From: Chitiniphilus eburneus
Lineage (GTDB): Bacteria; Pseudomonadota; Gammaproteobacteria; Burkholderiales; Chitinibacteraceae
NCBI RefSeq assembly: GCF_005048205.1
Contig: NZ_SUMF01000011.1
Coordinates: 1-64,000 of the forward strand
Length of the DNA: 64,000 bases
Direction: 5' to 3'
Numbering within the stretch: the first letter of the stretch is position 1; each line of letters opens with the position of its first letter. The notes under the pieces are model-generated. The model was given only the letters and a program-made list of their open reading frames with translations, searched no databases and had not been told where the DNA came from. Of this stretch, positions 1-8,274 are shown in pieces. Both the position numbers and the translations under genes were made by a program.

Positions 1-9
1 CGCATCGGC

Positions 10-28
10 TGTAATTTGTTAAAGATCG
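10..28 (-). promoter_or_regulatory. rRNA leader boxA antitermination element
   Basis: The minus strand reads GATCTTTAACAAATTACAG here, the TCTTTAACA core typical of the boxA/NusB-S10 site that precedes 16S genes in betaproteobacteria. It lies about 85-100 bases downstream of the TTGACG-N17-TATAGT promoter. The rest of 145-353 holds no convincing gene, only upstream sequence shared with the grx promoter region. Confidence 0.65.
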
Positions 29-112
29 GTTGCTTCGGACACTGCGCTTTTGAAACCTGCTAAACTCTTCGTTTCGCCTCGTTCTGCGCTGTGTCTGCTG
101 CGGAGAAACCGA

Positions 113-141
113 ACTATACGGACGGCCCCTCATACCGTCAA
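113..141 (-). promoter_or_regulatory. rRNA operon promoter (minus strand)
   Basis: Read on the minus strand there is TTGACG (141-136), a 17-base spacer and TATAGT (118-113), a near-consensus sigma-70 promoter, preceded by an AT-rich stretch that could act as an UP element. Its downstream leader contains the rRNA boxA-type sequence, so it most likely drives an rRNA operon beginning just left of the window. The 16S gene itself is not visible. Confidence 0.75.
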
Positions 142-353
142 CACCCCGCTTCAACAAAATTGCCGGATGTTCGATAAGCGGCTGATTCATCAGGAATTAT
201 CCGCATCATTCTTTTCCTCCCCCTCCCGCACCGCCGATCTGCGCCCCTCGCGCGTTATATATATGCAAATTGCCGGCTCGAGCGCCCGACTTGAGAATCG
301 GCCTTGCCGCCTCAAGCTATGGGGGGTCGATGTTTGCCTGGATGGTGCTCCCC

Positions 354-614
354 ATGAATAAAGTCCTGATGTACTGCACCGCCGTCTGCCCGTTCTGCGT
401 GATGGCGGAGCGCCTGTTGCTGCAACGTGGGGTAACCACCATCGAAAAGGTGCGCGTCGATCTCGACACGACACAACGACAGGCCATGATGCAGCGAACC
501 GGCCGGCGGACCGTGCCGCAGATCTACATCGGCGAAACCCACGTGGGTGGCTACGACGATTTATCGGCGCTCGACCGCGCGGGCGGGCTGCTGCCGCTGC
601 TCACGGATGGCTGA
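354..614 (+). CDS. grxC: Glutaredoxin 3 (GrxC-type)
   Basis: Small dithiol glutaredoxin of 86 residues, using glutathione to reduce disulfides in the cytoplasm. The CPFC active site is near residue 10-13 (CTAVCPFC), followed by the TVPQIYI cis-proline segment and the GGYDDL glutathione-binding turn, as in the GrxC family of about 85 residues. I chose the ATG at 354 because the protein then begins MNKVLMY directly before the first strand; an upstream in-frame start at 270 would add 28 unrelated residues. It is followed 98 bases later by secB, the usual arrangement in many proteobacteria. Confidence 0.9.
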   Translation: MNKVLMYCTAVCPFCVMAERLLLQRGVTTIEKVRVDLDTTQRQAMMQRTGRRTVPQIYIGETHVGGYDDLSALDRAGGLLPLLTDG

Positions 615-712
615 ACTGTCCGCTGTAACGGAATCGTGCGATGATTCCGGCCAGTTCCGGCGGGGCTGCCTTGCCGAGATCAAACTAAAACCAGACCTAG
701 GAAGGAATCGCG

Positions 713-1195
713 ATGAGCGAAGAAGCGCAACAAGAAGTTCAACAGCCGGTGTTTGCCATCCAGAAGCTGTACACCAAGGATATCTCGCTGGAAGTACCGA
801 ACACGCCCGCCGCGTTCATGGAAAACGAGCAGCCCGAGTTCAATGTCCAGTTCCGCAACAACGCACGCGGTTTCGACAATGGCTTCTATGAAGCCGCGCT
901 GACGGTGACGGCTTCGGCCAAGGTTGGCGAGCGCACCGTGTTCCTGGTCGAGGTAACCCAGGCCGGCCTGTTCAGCATCGAGAACATCCCCGAGCCCGAA
1001 CTCGATCCGCTGCTGGGCATTGGCTGCCCCAGCATTCTGTTCCCCTACCTGCGCGAAGCCGTCAGCGATCTGACCACCCGCGCCGGTTTCCCGCCGCTGT
1101 TGCTGCAACCGATCAACTTCGAAGCGATCTACCTGCAACAACGTCAGGCGCAGGCCGCACAGCAAGCCGATGGCGACGCTACCGTCACTCACTAA
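713..1195 (+). CDS. secB: Protein-export chaperone SecB
   Basis: Homotetrameric cytosolic chaperone of 160 residues that keeps precursors unfolded and hands them to SecA. The sequence has the family landmarks FAIQKLYTKDISLEVPN at the N terminus, the FVVEVTQAGLF-like central strand, GIGCPSILFPYLRE, and the GFPPLLLQPINFEAIY C-terminal block. Length fits the family (about 150-165). A good ribosome site (AGGAAGG) sits just upstream of the ATG. The last 26 bases overlap the next gene in another frame, suggesting cotranslation with the SH3 protein and gpsA. Confidence 0.97.
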   Translation: MSEEAQQEVQQPVFAIQKLYTKDISLEVPNTPAAFMENEQPEFNVQFRNNARGFDNGFYEAALTVTASAKVGERTVFLVEVTQAGLFSIENIPEPELDPLLGIGCPSILFPYLREAVSDLTTRAGFPPLLLQPINFEAIYLQQRQAQAAQQADGDATVTH

Positions 1196-1622
1196 ATCCG
1201 TCCTGTTGCTGGCCTGCGTCTTCGTGGCGCAGGCGGCAACGGCGGTCGATTTCCGCTCCGCGTCGCGGCATGGGGTGCTGCTTTACCAGCAACCCCAGGA
1301 TGCCGCCGCCAAGTTGTTCGTCGTCAGCCGCGGTACGCCGCTGGAAGTGCTGACCGAGCAAGGCGAGTGGTTGCGCGTGCGGGATCGTCAGGGTTCGCTG
1401 GCCTGGGTGAAGAAGGCGGATCTGTCCGCCACCCGCCAGGTCGAAGTCCTTCGCTCGACCAGTGTCCATGGTCAAGCCGACAGCGCCTCTCCGGTTGTCT
1501 TCAAAGCCGAGCCAGGTTTGCTGCTCAACCTTCTGGATAACGCCCGCAACGGCTGGTTGCGTGTGAAGCATCAGGGCGGCCAGGAAGGTTTCATCCGTAT
1601 CGAGGAAGTCTGGGGCGCATGA
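1170..1622 (+). CDS. SH3 domain-containing exported protein
   Basis: A 150-residue protein with an N-terminal signal peptide (hydrophobic [16 protein letters not shown], probable cleavage near residue 25) and two bacterial SH3-type repeats. In the first, residues about 33-80, are [22 protein letters not shown] and [11 protein letters not shown]; in the second, about 88-145, are [17 protein letters not shown] and [10 protein letters not shown]. Such modules often bind peptidoglycan or protein partners in the periplasm; the exact role is unknown. The start overlaps secB by 26 bases and its stop overlaps gpsA by ATGA, so all three are probably one transcript. Confidence 0.85.
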   Translation: MATLPSLTKSVLLLACVFVAQAATAVDFRSASRHGVLLYQQPQDAAAKLFVVSRGTPLEVLTEQGEWLRVRDRQGSLAWVKKADLSATRQVEVLRSTSVHGQADSASPVVFKAEPGLLLNLLDNARNGWLRVKHQGGQEGFIRIEEVWGA

Positions 1623-2611
1623 AACTTGCTGTTTTAGGGGCCGGGGCCTGGGGCACCGCGTTGGCGATCCGTTTCGCCGATCGGCATGCTGTCCATCTAT
1701 GGAGCCGCGAGGTCGAGCAGGTCGCGGAACTGACTGTCGATCGCGAGAACCGGCGCTATCTGCCCGGTGCCGCGTTTCCCGCTACGCTTTCCATCACCGC
1801 CGATCTGGCCGAGGCCATTCAGGATGCTGGCGTGGTGCTGATCGTCACGCCGATGGCGGGGCTGCGCCCCACGCTGGAGCGGCTGGTCGAGCTGGGTAGC
1901 CGAGCACCGGTCCTCTGGGCCTGCAAGGGACTCGAAGCAGGATCGATGCTGTTTCCGCATCAGGTCGCCGAGCAGGTGCTGGATGCCGGGATCGCACGCG
2001 GGATGTTGTCCGGCCCGAGCTTTGCCCAGGAAGTGGCCAAGGGCATGCCGGCGGCGGTCACCATTGCGGCCAACGATGGCGATTTCGCGCGCCAGACGGT
2101 GGAAGCGCTCAATACCCCGGTGCTGCGCCTGTATGCCAGCGACGATCTGGTCGGCGTGGAAATCGGCGCCGCGGTGAAGAATGTGCTGGCCATTGCGGCC
2201 GGTGTCTGCGATGGCCTCAACTATGGGCTGAATGCCCGCGCCGCGCTGCTGACGCGCGGCCTGGCCGAGATGGCGCGCTTTGGCGCCGCGCTCGGCGCCA
2301 GGCAGGAAACCTTCATGGGGTTGGCGGGCATCGGCGACCTGATGCTGACCGCCACGGGCGATCTGTCGCGCAACCGTCGGGTTGGTCTGATGCTGGCGCA
2401 AGGGCTGAACCTCGACGACATTCTGGTCAACCTGGGGCATGTCGCCGAGGGCGTGCCGACCGCGCGTGAAGTGCTGCGTCAGGCCCAGCAACTGGGGGTC
2501 GACATGCCGATCACCCGTGCCGTATGCCGTCTGCTGTTCGACGGCGACCGGGTCGAGGATATTGTCGCCACCTTGCTGGAACGCGCGCCCAAAATGGAAC
2601 GCGCCGACTGA
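1619..2611 (+). CDS. gpsA: Glycerol-3-phosphate dehydrogenase [NAD(P)+]
   Basis: A 330-residue cytosolic enzyme reducing dihydroxyacetone phosphate to sn-glycerol-3-phosphate for phospholipid synthesis. The Rossmann motif [10 protein letters not shown] is at residues 7-16, KGLE near residue 103, [15 protein letters not shown] in the middle, and the catalytic lysine region [15 protein letters not shown] near residue 185, followed by [11 protein letters not shown]. Full family length. It overlaps the SH3 gene by four bases (ATGA). No obvious intrinsic terminator was seen before the convergent DUF5610 gene. Confidence 0.97.
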   Translation: MKLAVLGAGAWGTALAIRFADRHAVHLWSREVEQVAELTVDRENRRYLPGAAFPATLSITADLAEAIQDAGVVLIVTPMAGLRPTLERLVELGSRAPVLWACKGLEAGSMLFPHQVAEQVLDAGIARGMLSGPSFAQEVAKGMPAAVTIAANDGDFARQTVEALNTPVLRLYASDDLVGVEIGAAVKNVLAIAAGVCDGLNYGLNARAALLTRGLAEMARFGAALGARQETFMGLAGIGDLMLTATGDLSRNRRVGLMLAQGLNLDDILVNLGHVAEGVPTAREVLRQAQQLGVDMPITRAVCRLLFDGDRVEDIVATLLERAPKMERAD

Positions 2612-2686
2612 TCTGGCCGGCGCGCCATCGATGCGGGTTGGATTCGTTGGTTCGTTACACAGCGCTGCGCAACGAACCGTTCCGGG

Positions 2687-3328
2687 TCAGACCTTGTTGT
2701 CCGTGCCGCTATCTGCCTGCTGGTTCGACGGGGCGCCGGGCAGGCCGTCCTTCTTCCAGCTATCGAACTTGGCCATGATCGCGTCGTAGGTCTTGTTGCT
2801 GACATCGGGTAGCGTACCGCCCAGGATCTCCCTGGCGTCGTCAAAGCCCTTCTGCACCGCAGCGCGTATCTTTTCCAGCTTCTCCGGGTCGCCGCCAATC
2901 GCGAATTCGGCAAAAGCCAGGATGCGCTCGGACACCTTCTTCACGCCCCATTCGCCATCGTCGGAGATCGCCGCCTGCGCATCGGCGCGGGTCTTGTCGT
3001 CGATCTGCACCCAGTTGCCGCTGGCCGCGGTGGATGCCGCCCAGCCTTGCTTGCCCAGCACGCCGCGCAGCAGTTCCGTCAGTTGCCCCGCCTTGCGCTC
3101 CGAATCCTCGACCAGTTGCGCGAGTTCGGGACGTTCCTTCGCCAGTCGAGCGCGCGGGTTATCGTAGGTCAGTTCGGCGGCCTTGCCGCTGCCGACGCTG
3201 ACCTTCTCCTGCACCGCCGCGCCCTGGGCGACCGTTCCTTCACTCTTGGTCTCGCCGGTCTTGCCAGTCTTGGTGGCGGCGCTGGGATAAGTCCCCTGCC
3301 CGCCGACCGATGAAATTCCGTTTGCCAT
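2687..3328 (-). CDS. DUF5610 family protein
   Basis: A protein of 213 residues from a strong ribosome site (AGGAGGCG) ahead of the ATG at 3328. The N-terminal 50 residues are Gly/Ser/Thr/Lys-rich and probably disordered. The rest is helical, ending in a conserved core (SERILAFAEFAIGGDP...FDDAREILGGTLPDVS..TYDAIMAKFDSW) that I recognise as resembling DUF5610 proteins found near motility and surface genes. No signal peptide or membrane segment. Function unknown. It is downstream of, and convergent with, gpsA and lies 165 bases after bioH on the same strand. Confidence 0.75.
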   Translation of the reverse strand: MANGISSVGGQGTYPSAATKTGKTGETKSEGTVAQGAAVQEKVSVGSGKAAELTYDNPRARLAKERPELAQLVEDSERKAGQLTELLRGVLGKQGWAASTAASGNWVQIDDKTRADAQAAISDDGEWGVKKVSERILAFAEFAIGGDPEKLEKIRAAVQKGFDDAREILGGTLPDVSNKTYDAIMAKFDSWKKDGLPGAPSNQQADSGTDNKV

Positions 3329-3438
3329 GCTACGCCTCCTTGCAAATACCCCCGTCCACTGGCATATCGGCCATATCTTGCCGCACTTGAGACCGCTTAT
3401 CTGTAGGACAGCAACCACGGCAATGATTCAATCATTCA

Positions 3439-3478
3439 GGCTTAGGGCGTGTCGTCACATCTCATTCGTAGCATGGCG
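3439..3478 (+). repeat. Degenerate copy of TAGGGCGYGTCRTCACAT repeat
   Basis: The plus strand reads TAGGGCGTGTCGTCACAT starting at about 3443. The same motif occurs in reverse orientation at 8231-8274 and 10041-10084. The downstream half is poorly conserved compared with those two copies. It sits just after the stop of bioH. Probably an end or remnant of a dispersed repeat. Confidence 0.4.
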
Positions 3479-3493
3479 CCGGGTGGCGGCCAC

Positions 3494-4261
3494 TCAGATC
3501 GCGGCCAGAAAGCGGTGCTGCGTATCGACGAAGGCTGCCGAGTGCGATACGAAGGGCGCGTGCGCCGCCCCCCGATGCACGACGAACTCCGCACCGCGCT
3601 GCTGCGCCGCCAGCCAGGTGCCGGCCCCCAATGGGGTCAGCATGTCGCGATCGCCGTACTGGAGCAACAACGGCAGATCCAGCTCGTGAACCCGTACGCG
3701 CAGATCGGTGGTGCGCAACAGCTCCAGTCCGGCGCGCAACGCGTCCATCCGCGGCTCGCCGTGCGAGAACAGTTCATCGGTCAGCTCACGGGCAACGGCG
3801 CGGGCATCGGCATCGCCCATGGCCTGCAACGAGATGAAACGCTTCAAGGTACCGCGCCAATCGTGCTCCAGGTTCTCCGCGAATTGCCGCATCGTCGTCA
3901 GCGGCATGGCCGGTGCCCAGTCCGGGCGTTGCGCGAAGCACGGTGAACTGGCGGTCAAGGTCAGCGAACGCACTTTCTCGGGCCGGCTCAGTGCCCACTG
4001 CAAGGCCACCGCGCCCCCCAGCGACCAGCCCACTACGTGGACCGGCCAGGGGAAGGCCTGGTCCAGCAGGGCGACGCAGCCTTCCAGCGTCAGGGGGTTC
4101 AACGGCGCACTGCCGCCGTGGCCCGGCAAGTCCACTAGATGGCAGCAATAGTCGCCGGCCAGTTGCCGCGCAGTGCCGCGCCAGATGGCGCCGTTCATGG
4201 CCCAGCCATGCAGAAAGACCACGTCCGGGCCATGCCCGACGACTTCGCTGTACAGATTCAT
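3494..4261 (-). CDS. bioH: Pimeloyl-ACP methyl ester carboxylesterase BioH
   Basis: Alpha/beta hydrolase of 255 residues that demethylates pimeloyl-ACP methyl ester, closing the pimelate stage of biotin synthesis. Visible are the oxyanion segment FLHGWAMNGAIW, the nucleophile elbow GWSLGG (Ser near residue 80), the acid in QYGDRD, and the catalytic histidine in HRGAAHAPFVSH near the C terminus. The neighbour bioF overlaps by one base (TGATG), so the pair is translationally coupled. The BioC methyltransferase that makes its substrate is not adjacent here. Confidence 0.93.
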   Translation of the reverse strand: MNLYSEVVGHGPDVVFLHGWAMNGAIWRGTARQLAGDYCCHLVDLPGHGGSAPLNPLTLEGCVALLDQAFPWPVHVVGWSLGGAVALQWALSRPEKVRSLTLTASSPCFAQRPDWAPAMPLTTMRQFAENLEHDWRGTLKRFISLQAMGDADARAVARELTDELFSHGEPRMDALRAGLELLRTTDLRVRVHELDLPLLLQYGDRDMLTPLGAGTWLAAQQRGAEFVVHRGAAHAPFVSHSAAFVDTQHRFLAAI

Positions 4262-5400
4262 CAGGATTCCAGTTGGCGCAGCGCTGCGATCAGCGTGCTC
4301 AGGTGTTCGGGCTGGTGAGCGGCGCTCAGGGTGATGCGCAAGCGTGCGCTGGGAACGGTCGGCGGGCGGATCGCGGCGACCAGCAGGCCCTGGTCGGCCA
4401 GGCGCGCCGACCAGCGCAATGCCGTGGCGCTGTCGGGCGCCAGCAGCGGCTGGATCGGCGTGGTGGATGCGAGCAGACGCAGCGCGCTATCCGCAAGCCC
4501 TTGCCGCAGTTGCGCCACATGGCTTGCCAGCCGCGCCCGCCGCCAGTCGTCGCCCGCGATGCAATGCAGGCTGCATCGCAACGTTTCGGCCAGCATCGGC
4601 GGCGCGGCAGTGGTGTAGACATAGGGCCGCGCGAAATTGACGAGGTAATCGATCACCACCGTCTCGGCGGCGATCGCCGCCCCCGCGACACCGGCCGCCT
4701 TGCCCAGCGTCGCCATATAGATCAGGCGCTTGGCGTCGAGGCCGGCCGCGCTGCCACGCCCCTGGCCCAGCACACCGAAACCATGGGCATCATCCACGTA
4801 GAGCCACGCGTCGTGACGTTCCGCCAATGCCAGCAAGGCGGGAAGCGGCGCCAGATCACCGTCCATGCTGAACACGCCGTCCACCACGATCAGCTTGCGT
4901 CGCGCCTTGCTGGTTACCAGCAAGCGTTCCAGCGCATCCAGATCGTTATGCGGATAGCGCCGGAAATCGGCACGCGACAGCAAGCAGGCGTCGTTGAGCG
5001 AGGCGTGGTTCAGTTTGTCGGCGAAGACGGCGTCCTCGCGCCCCACCAGAGCGCAGATCGCGGCCAGGTTGGCCTGATAGCCGCTGGCCAGCGTCAGCGC
5101 GGCCGGCTTGCCGACAAAGGCGGCGAACTCGTCCTCGAAGGCCTGATGGGCAGCGGTGTGCCCCGTCACCAGATGCGATGCGCCGGAGCCGGCGCCCCAG
5201 CGCGCGGCACCGGCCTGCGCGGCCGCGATCAGTGCCGGGTCGCTGGCCAGCCCGAGGTAATCGTTGCTGCTGAAATTGAGCAATGGCCGGCCATCGATGC
5301 GCGCCTGCGCGCCGGGCGGGCTCTCCAGCACGCGACGGCGACGGTAAAGGTCGGCGGCGCGGCGGGCGGCGAGTTCGGCGGCGAGCGAGTCGAAAGACAT
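4261..5400 (-). CDS. bioF: 8-amino-7-oxononanoate synthase
   Basis: PLP enzyme of 379 residues condensing pimeloyl-ACP with alanine in biotin synthesis. Features are NFSSNDYLGL near residue 42, GSGASHLVTGHT, the aspartate and histidine of VDDAHGFGVLG, and the Schiff-base lysine in the ATLGKAAGVAGA segment. I start it at the ATG at 5400 (MSFDSLAAEL); a longer open frame to 5712 lacks homologous sequence and would overlap azlD. It reads directly into bioH. Confidence 0.95.
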   Translation of the reverse strand: MSFDSLAAELAARRAADLYRRRRVLESPPGAQARIDGRPLLNFSSNDYLGLASDPALIAAAQAGAARWGAGSGASHLVTGHTAAHQAFEDEFAAFVGKPAALTLASGYQANLAAICALVGREDAVFADKLNHASLNDACLLSRADFRRYPHNDLDALERLLVTSKARRKLIVVDGVFSMDGDLAPLPALLALAERHDAWLYVDDAHGFGVLGQGRGSAAGLDAKRLIYMATLGKAAGVAGAAIAAETVVIDYLVNFARPYVYTTAAPPMLAETLRCSLHCIAGDDWRRARLASHVAQLRQGLADSALRLLASTTPIQPLLAPDSATALRWSARLADQGLLVAAIRPPTVPSARLRITLSAAHQPEHLSTLIAALRQLES

Positions 5401-5462
5401 GGTGGTTACGGCGGGAGGAAGGTTGGCATTGTAGCGGATGGCCGCCCGATGGACGGGGCTGC

Positions 5463-5774
5463 CTACAGCAGCCAGCGCCAGACGACGAACACGGCCAGTC
5501 CGGCGCCGATACCCAGCAGCAGGCGATGCCAGCGCCAGACAATGACGCCAGTGACCAGCGCCCCCGCCAGTTGCGGGTTGTTCCAGGAGGTGACCAGCGC
5601 GCCGTGTTGCAACAGCACCGCCGGGGCGACGATGGCGGACAACACAGCGATGGGTACGTAGTCGAGCGCGCGGCGGATCGAATCGGGGAAGCGATGGCTG
5701 TCGCCCAGCCATAAGCCGGCACGCACGCCGTAGGTGACCAGGAACATGCCTGCGATCATCCAGTAGGTGCTCAT
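5463..5774 (-). CDS. azlD: Branched-chain amino acid exporter small subunit, AzlD family
   Basis: A 103-residue membrane protein with about four hydrophobic helices, one from residue 5 (MIAGMFLVTYGVRAG), one around YVPIAVLSAIVAPAVLL, and two at the C terminus. It has the LDYVPIAVLSA motif typical of AzlD, the small partner of AzlC in exporting branched-chain amino acids and analogues. The start codon overlaps the azlC stop by four bases (ATGA), confirming the two-gene unit. Confidence 0.9.
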   Translation of the reverse strand: MSTYWMIAGMFLVTYGVRAGLWLGDSHRFPDSIRRALDYVPIAVLSAIVAPAVLLQHGALVTSWNNPQLAGALVTGVIVWRWHRLLLGIGAGLAVFVVWRWLL

Positions 5775-6463
5775 CGGCGGCGCTCCAGCGTGAGCCCGGC
5801 CGCGATGCCCGACAATGCCGCCAGCATCAGGCCCAGTTTGTAGGGCAGCCCGTCGGCCGCGACCGCGACGGTACCCGCCGCCAGCGCCGCGCCCAGTTGC
5901 GATCGCCCCTTGAGCAACGGCACCACGATCCCGACAAAGGTGGCGACCATGGCGAACTCCAGCCCCCAGTCCGCCATGCCGGGAATGGCATGCCCCAGCA
6001 GCACGCCCGCCAGGGTCCAGGTGATCCAGTTGCCATACATTGCCAGCGCGGAGCCGAGGTAGTAACGCGGCAGCTTCACCGGCGTGCCTTCGTTCAGCTT
6101 GTGGTAGACGATGGCAAAGGTTTCGTCGGTCAGGAAAAAGGCGCAGAAGGCGCGATACGCACGCGGCCAGCCGGTGACGTGGCGCCATAACGTCGCGCTG
6201 TACAGCGCATGCCGCAGGTTGACGATGAAGGTGGTGGCGACGATGACCCAGGCGCCGCTACCGGCTGCCAGCAGCGTGATGGCGATGAACTGGCTGGCGC
6301 CGCCGTAGACGAACAGCGACATCGCCAGGGTTTCCCATGGGGATAACCCTGCCGGCCCCGCCAGCGTGCCGAAGATCAGACCGAAGGGCGCCGCGCCCAC
6401 CAGCATCGGAATGGTGTCGCGCGCGCCGGCCCCGAAGCCGGCGAGGAGTTCATGTTTGGGCAT
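5771..6463 (-). CDS. azlC: Branched-chain amino acid exporter large subunit, AzlC family
   Basis: A 230-residue inner-membrane protein with the AzlC signature: an N-terminal ARDTIPMLVGAAPFGLIFGTLA segment, FVYGGASQFIAITLL, NLRHALYSATLW, and FFLTDETFAIVY. AzlC pairs with AzlD to efflux branched-chain amino acids. I take the ATG at 6463 (MPKHELLAGF), because the longer open frame to 6826 crosses a large inverted repeat and lacks family similarity. The upstream sequence contains that inverted repeat (6536-6651). Confidence 0.92.
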   Translation of the reverse strand: MPKHELLAGFGAGARDTIPMLVGAAPFGLIFGTLAGPAGLSPWETLAMSLFVYGGASQFIAITLLAAGSGAWVIVATTFIVNLRHALYSATLWRHVTGWPRAYRAFCAFFLTDETFAIVYHKLNEGTPVKLPRYYLGSALAMYGNWITWTLAGVLLGHAIPGMADWGLEFAMVATFVGIVVPLLKGRSQLGAALAAGTVAVAADGLPYKLGLMLAALSGIAAGLTLERRR

Positions 6464-6535
6464 GGCGCGATGATACCGTCGCGCGCCGCAATACCCATCC
6501 CCGCTTTCCCTAGGGCGGATGCGAAAAGCAAATCC

Positions 6536-6651
6536 GGGGACACAGAGGACAGGGAGGGCACAGAGTACGCAGAGAAAACCGAAGGACGAGTGATTTATAT
6601 CCTTCTGGGTTTCTCCGAGTCCTCTGTGTTCTCTGTGCGCTCTGTGTCCCC
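6536..6651. repeat. Long imperfect inverted repeat (ACAGAG-rich)
   Basis: Arms at 6536-6586 and 6600-6651 are about 75% complementary by eye and flank a 13-base loop; both ends are perfect GGGGACACAGAG / CTCTGTGTCCCC. The motif CACAGAG recurs within each arm. RNA from either strand would fold into a long hairpin. The rest of 6464-6799 holds no gene; the ubiC promoter probably lies after the repeat. Confidence 0.75.
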
Positions 6652-6799
6652 AGATGTTGCCTTCACTTGTCTTCACCACCCCGCCAATCCTTGCCGCTGC
6701 ATGCCCCCGACATGCAACCCCGCCCTTTTCCGGGACGCTGGCGGAGCACGGCCGGGCCGCGTGGCATAATGCCGGCTCGCGTTTTACCCCTGTCGCCCC

Positions 6800-7339
6800 A
6801 TGCCCCACCAGCACCGCTGGCATCATCCGCTCTGCCTCGCCCCCCGCCCGCTACGCCCCTGGCTGACCGAATCCGGCTCGCTCACCGCGCGCCTGATCGC
6901 CCACTACCCGTGCTTCAAGGTACGGGTACTGGCGCAAGGGCTGGCGCGGCCACATGACGACGAGCGCGCGACGCTGGGCCTGCCGCGCGCCAATGTGCGG
7001 GTGCCAAGCCGCGAGGTGCTGCTGTGTTCGGGCGATACGCCGCTGGTGTTCGCGCATAGCGTGACCACGCCGGCCGCGGTGCGACGCGGGTTTCGCAAGT
7101 TCCGCCATATCGGCGGGCGCTCGCTCGGTTCGATGCTGTTCGCGTCGCCCACCATCGCGCGCAGCATGCTGGCATGGCGCCGGGTGGATGCGCGCCACCC
7201 CTTGTGGCGCAAGGCACGCGCGGTGGTCGGCCCGTTGCCGGCACGGCTGTGGGCACGGCGCTCGGTGTTCTACACCGGGCCGGATCGCCTGCTGGTGACC
7301 GAAGTGTTCCTGCCGCCGCTTTTCCAGGAGTCCCGATGA
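6800..7339 (+). CDS. ubiC: Chorismate pyruvate-lyase
   Basis: A 179-residue cytosolic enzyme that removes pyruvate from chorismate to give 4-hydroxybenzoate, the first committed step of ubiquinone synthesis. Recognisable segments are PLRPWLTESGSLTARL near the N terminus, VPSREVLLCSGDTPLVFAHSV in the middle, and the C-terminal ARRSVFYTGPDRLLVTEVFLP with the conserved glutamate. Length is normal. Its stop overlaps the ubiA start (ATGA), so the two consecutive pathway enzymes are coupled. Confidence 0.92.
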   Translation: MPHQHRWHHPLCLAPRPLRPWLTESGSLTARLIAHYPCFKVRVLAQGLARPHDDERATLGLPRANVRVPSREVLLCSGDTPLVFAHSVTTPAAVRRGFRKFRHIGGRSLGSMLFASPTIARSMLAWRRVDARHPLWRKARAVVGPLPARLWARRSVFYTGPDRLLVTEVFLPPLFQESR

Positions 7340-8202
7340 ATCTTGCCGCCAAACTCGATCAATACCTGCGCCTGACACGGTTGAACAAGCCCATCGGGAT
7401 CCTGCTGCTGATGTGGCCGACGCTGTGGGGGCTGTGGTTTGCCGGGCAGGGCCGGCCGGAGTGGTGGGTGGCGCTGATTTTCGTCGTCGGCACGGTGCTG
7501 ATGCGCTCGGCCGGCTGCATCGTGAACGATTATGCCGACCGGGATTACGACGGCCACGTGGCCCGTACCGCGCAACGCCCGCTGGCCACGCGCGAAGTGT
7601 CGGTCAAGGAGGCGCTGTGGCTGGCCACGGCGCTGGTCGTCGTCTCGTTCCTGCTGATCCTGCCGTTGAATCCGTTGACCCGCTGGCTGTCGGTGCCGGC
7701 GGTGTTCCTGGCGGCCAGTTACCCGTTTACCAAGCGCTTTTTCGCGATTCCGCAGGCGTATCTCGGTATCGCCTTCGGCTTCGGCATCCCGATGTCGTTC
7801 ACGGCGCTGACTGGCGAAGTACCGCTGGCCGCCTGGGTGCTGCTGCTGGCGAATGTGTTCTGGAGCGTGGCCTACGATACCGCCTACGCGATGTGCGACC
7901 GCGAGGACGATCTGAAGATCGGCATCAAGACCGCCGCCATCACCTTCGGGCGTTTCGATGTCGCGGCCATCCTGCTGTGCCATGGGGTGTTTCTGGCATT
8001 GATGGCCTGGGTGGGGCTGGCATTCGGCCGGGGTGCGTTCTATTTCGCCGGCCTGCTCGGCGGCGCCGTCCTGGTGGCGTTCGATCAGTATCCGCGCATC
8101 CGGCAGCGCGATCCGCAGCGCTGCTTTTCCGCCTTCCTGGCCAACAACCGCATCGGCGGCGTGATTTTCGCGGGGCTGGTGTTCGACTATCTGTTCCTGT
8201 GA
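7336..8202 (+). CDS. ubiA: 4-hydroxybenzoate octaprenyltransferase
   Basis: A 288-residue integral membrane prenyltransferase that attaches the polyprenyl tail to 4-hydroxybenzoate. Both aspartate-rich Mg-diphosphate motifs are present: NDYADRDYD (near residue 68) and DREDDLKIGIKT (near residue 190). About eight or nine hydrophobic helices span the rest. Start ATG 7336 follows a CAGGAG ribosome site and overlaps ubiC by four bases. The open frame extends upstream inside ubiC, but the family begins near MNLAAKLDQYLRLTR. Confidence 0.96.
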   Translation: MNLAAKLDQYLRLTRLNKPIGILLLMWPTLWGLWFAGQGRPEWWVALIFVVGTVLMRSAGCIVNDYADRDYDGHVARTAQRPLATREVSVKEALWLATALVVVSFLLILPLNPLTRWLSVPAVFLAASYPFTKRFFAIPQAYLGIAFGFGIPMSFTALTGEVPLAAWVLLLANVFWSVAYDTAYAMCDREDDLKIGIKTAAITFGRFDVAAILLCHGVFLALMAWVGLAFGRGAFYFAGLLGGAVLVAFDQYPRIRQRDPQRCFSAFLANNRIGGVIFAGLVFDYLFL

Positions 8203-8230
8203 AAGCGCGGCAACCGGGTGCCTGGCGCTT

Positions 8231-8274
8231 TTTCGGCCCAGCGCTGCCGTGAAACATTGGATGGCACGCCCTAG
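8231..8274 (-). repeat. Dispersed repeat, copy A, at the 3' end of the chemoreceptor gene
   Basis: On the plus strand this reads TTTCGGCCCAGCGCTGCCGT and ends in GGCACGCCCTAG. It is about 80% identical to 10041-10084 over its whole 44 bases. The stop codon of the chemoreceptor gene (TAG, 8273-8271) lies inside the repeat. A degenerate third copy may be at 3439. Confidence 0.7.

Noticed and set aside
50-361. Open frame of 103 residues on the plus strand at the left edge
   Set aside because: It runs through the rRNA promoter and leader and has no family-like composition.
22-614. Start of the glutaredoxin gene at 270
   Set aside because: Extra 28 residues have no similarity to glutaredoxins; ATG 354 gives the family length.
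3913-5661. 582-residue plus-strand frame opposite bioH and bioF
   Set aside because: Arg/Pro/Gln-rich shadow caused by GC-rich codon positions; both genes on the other strand are clear.
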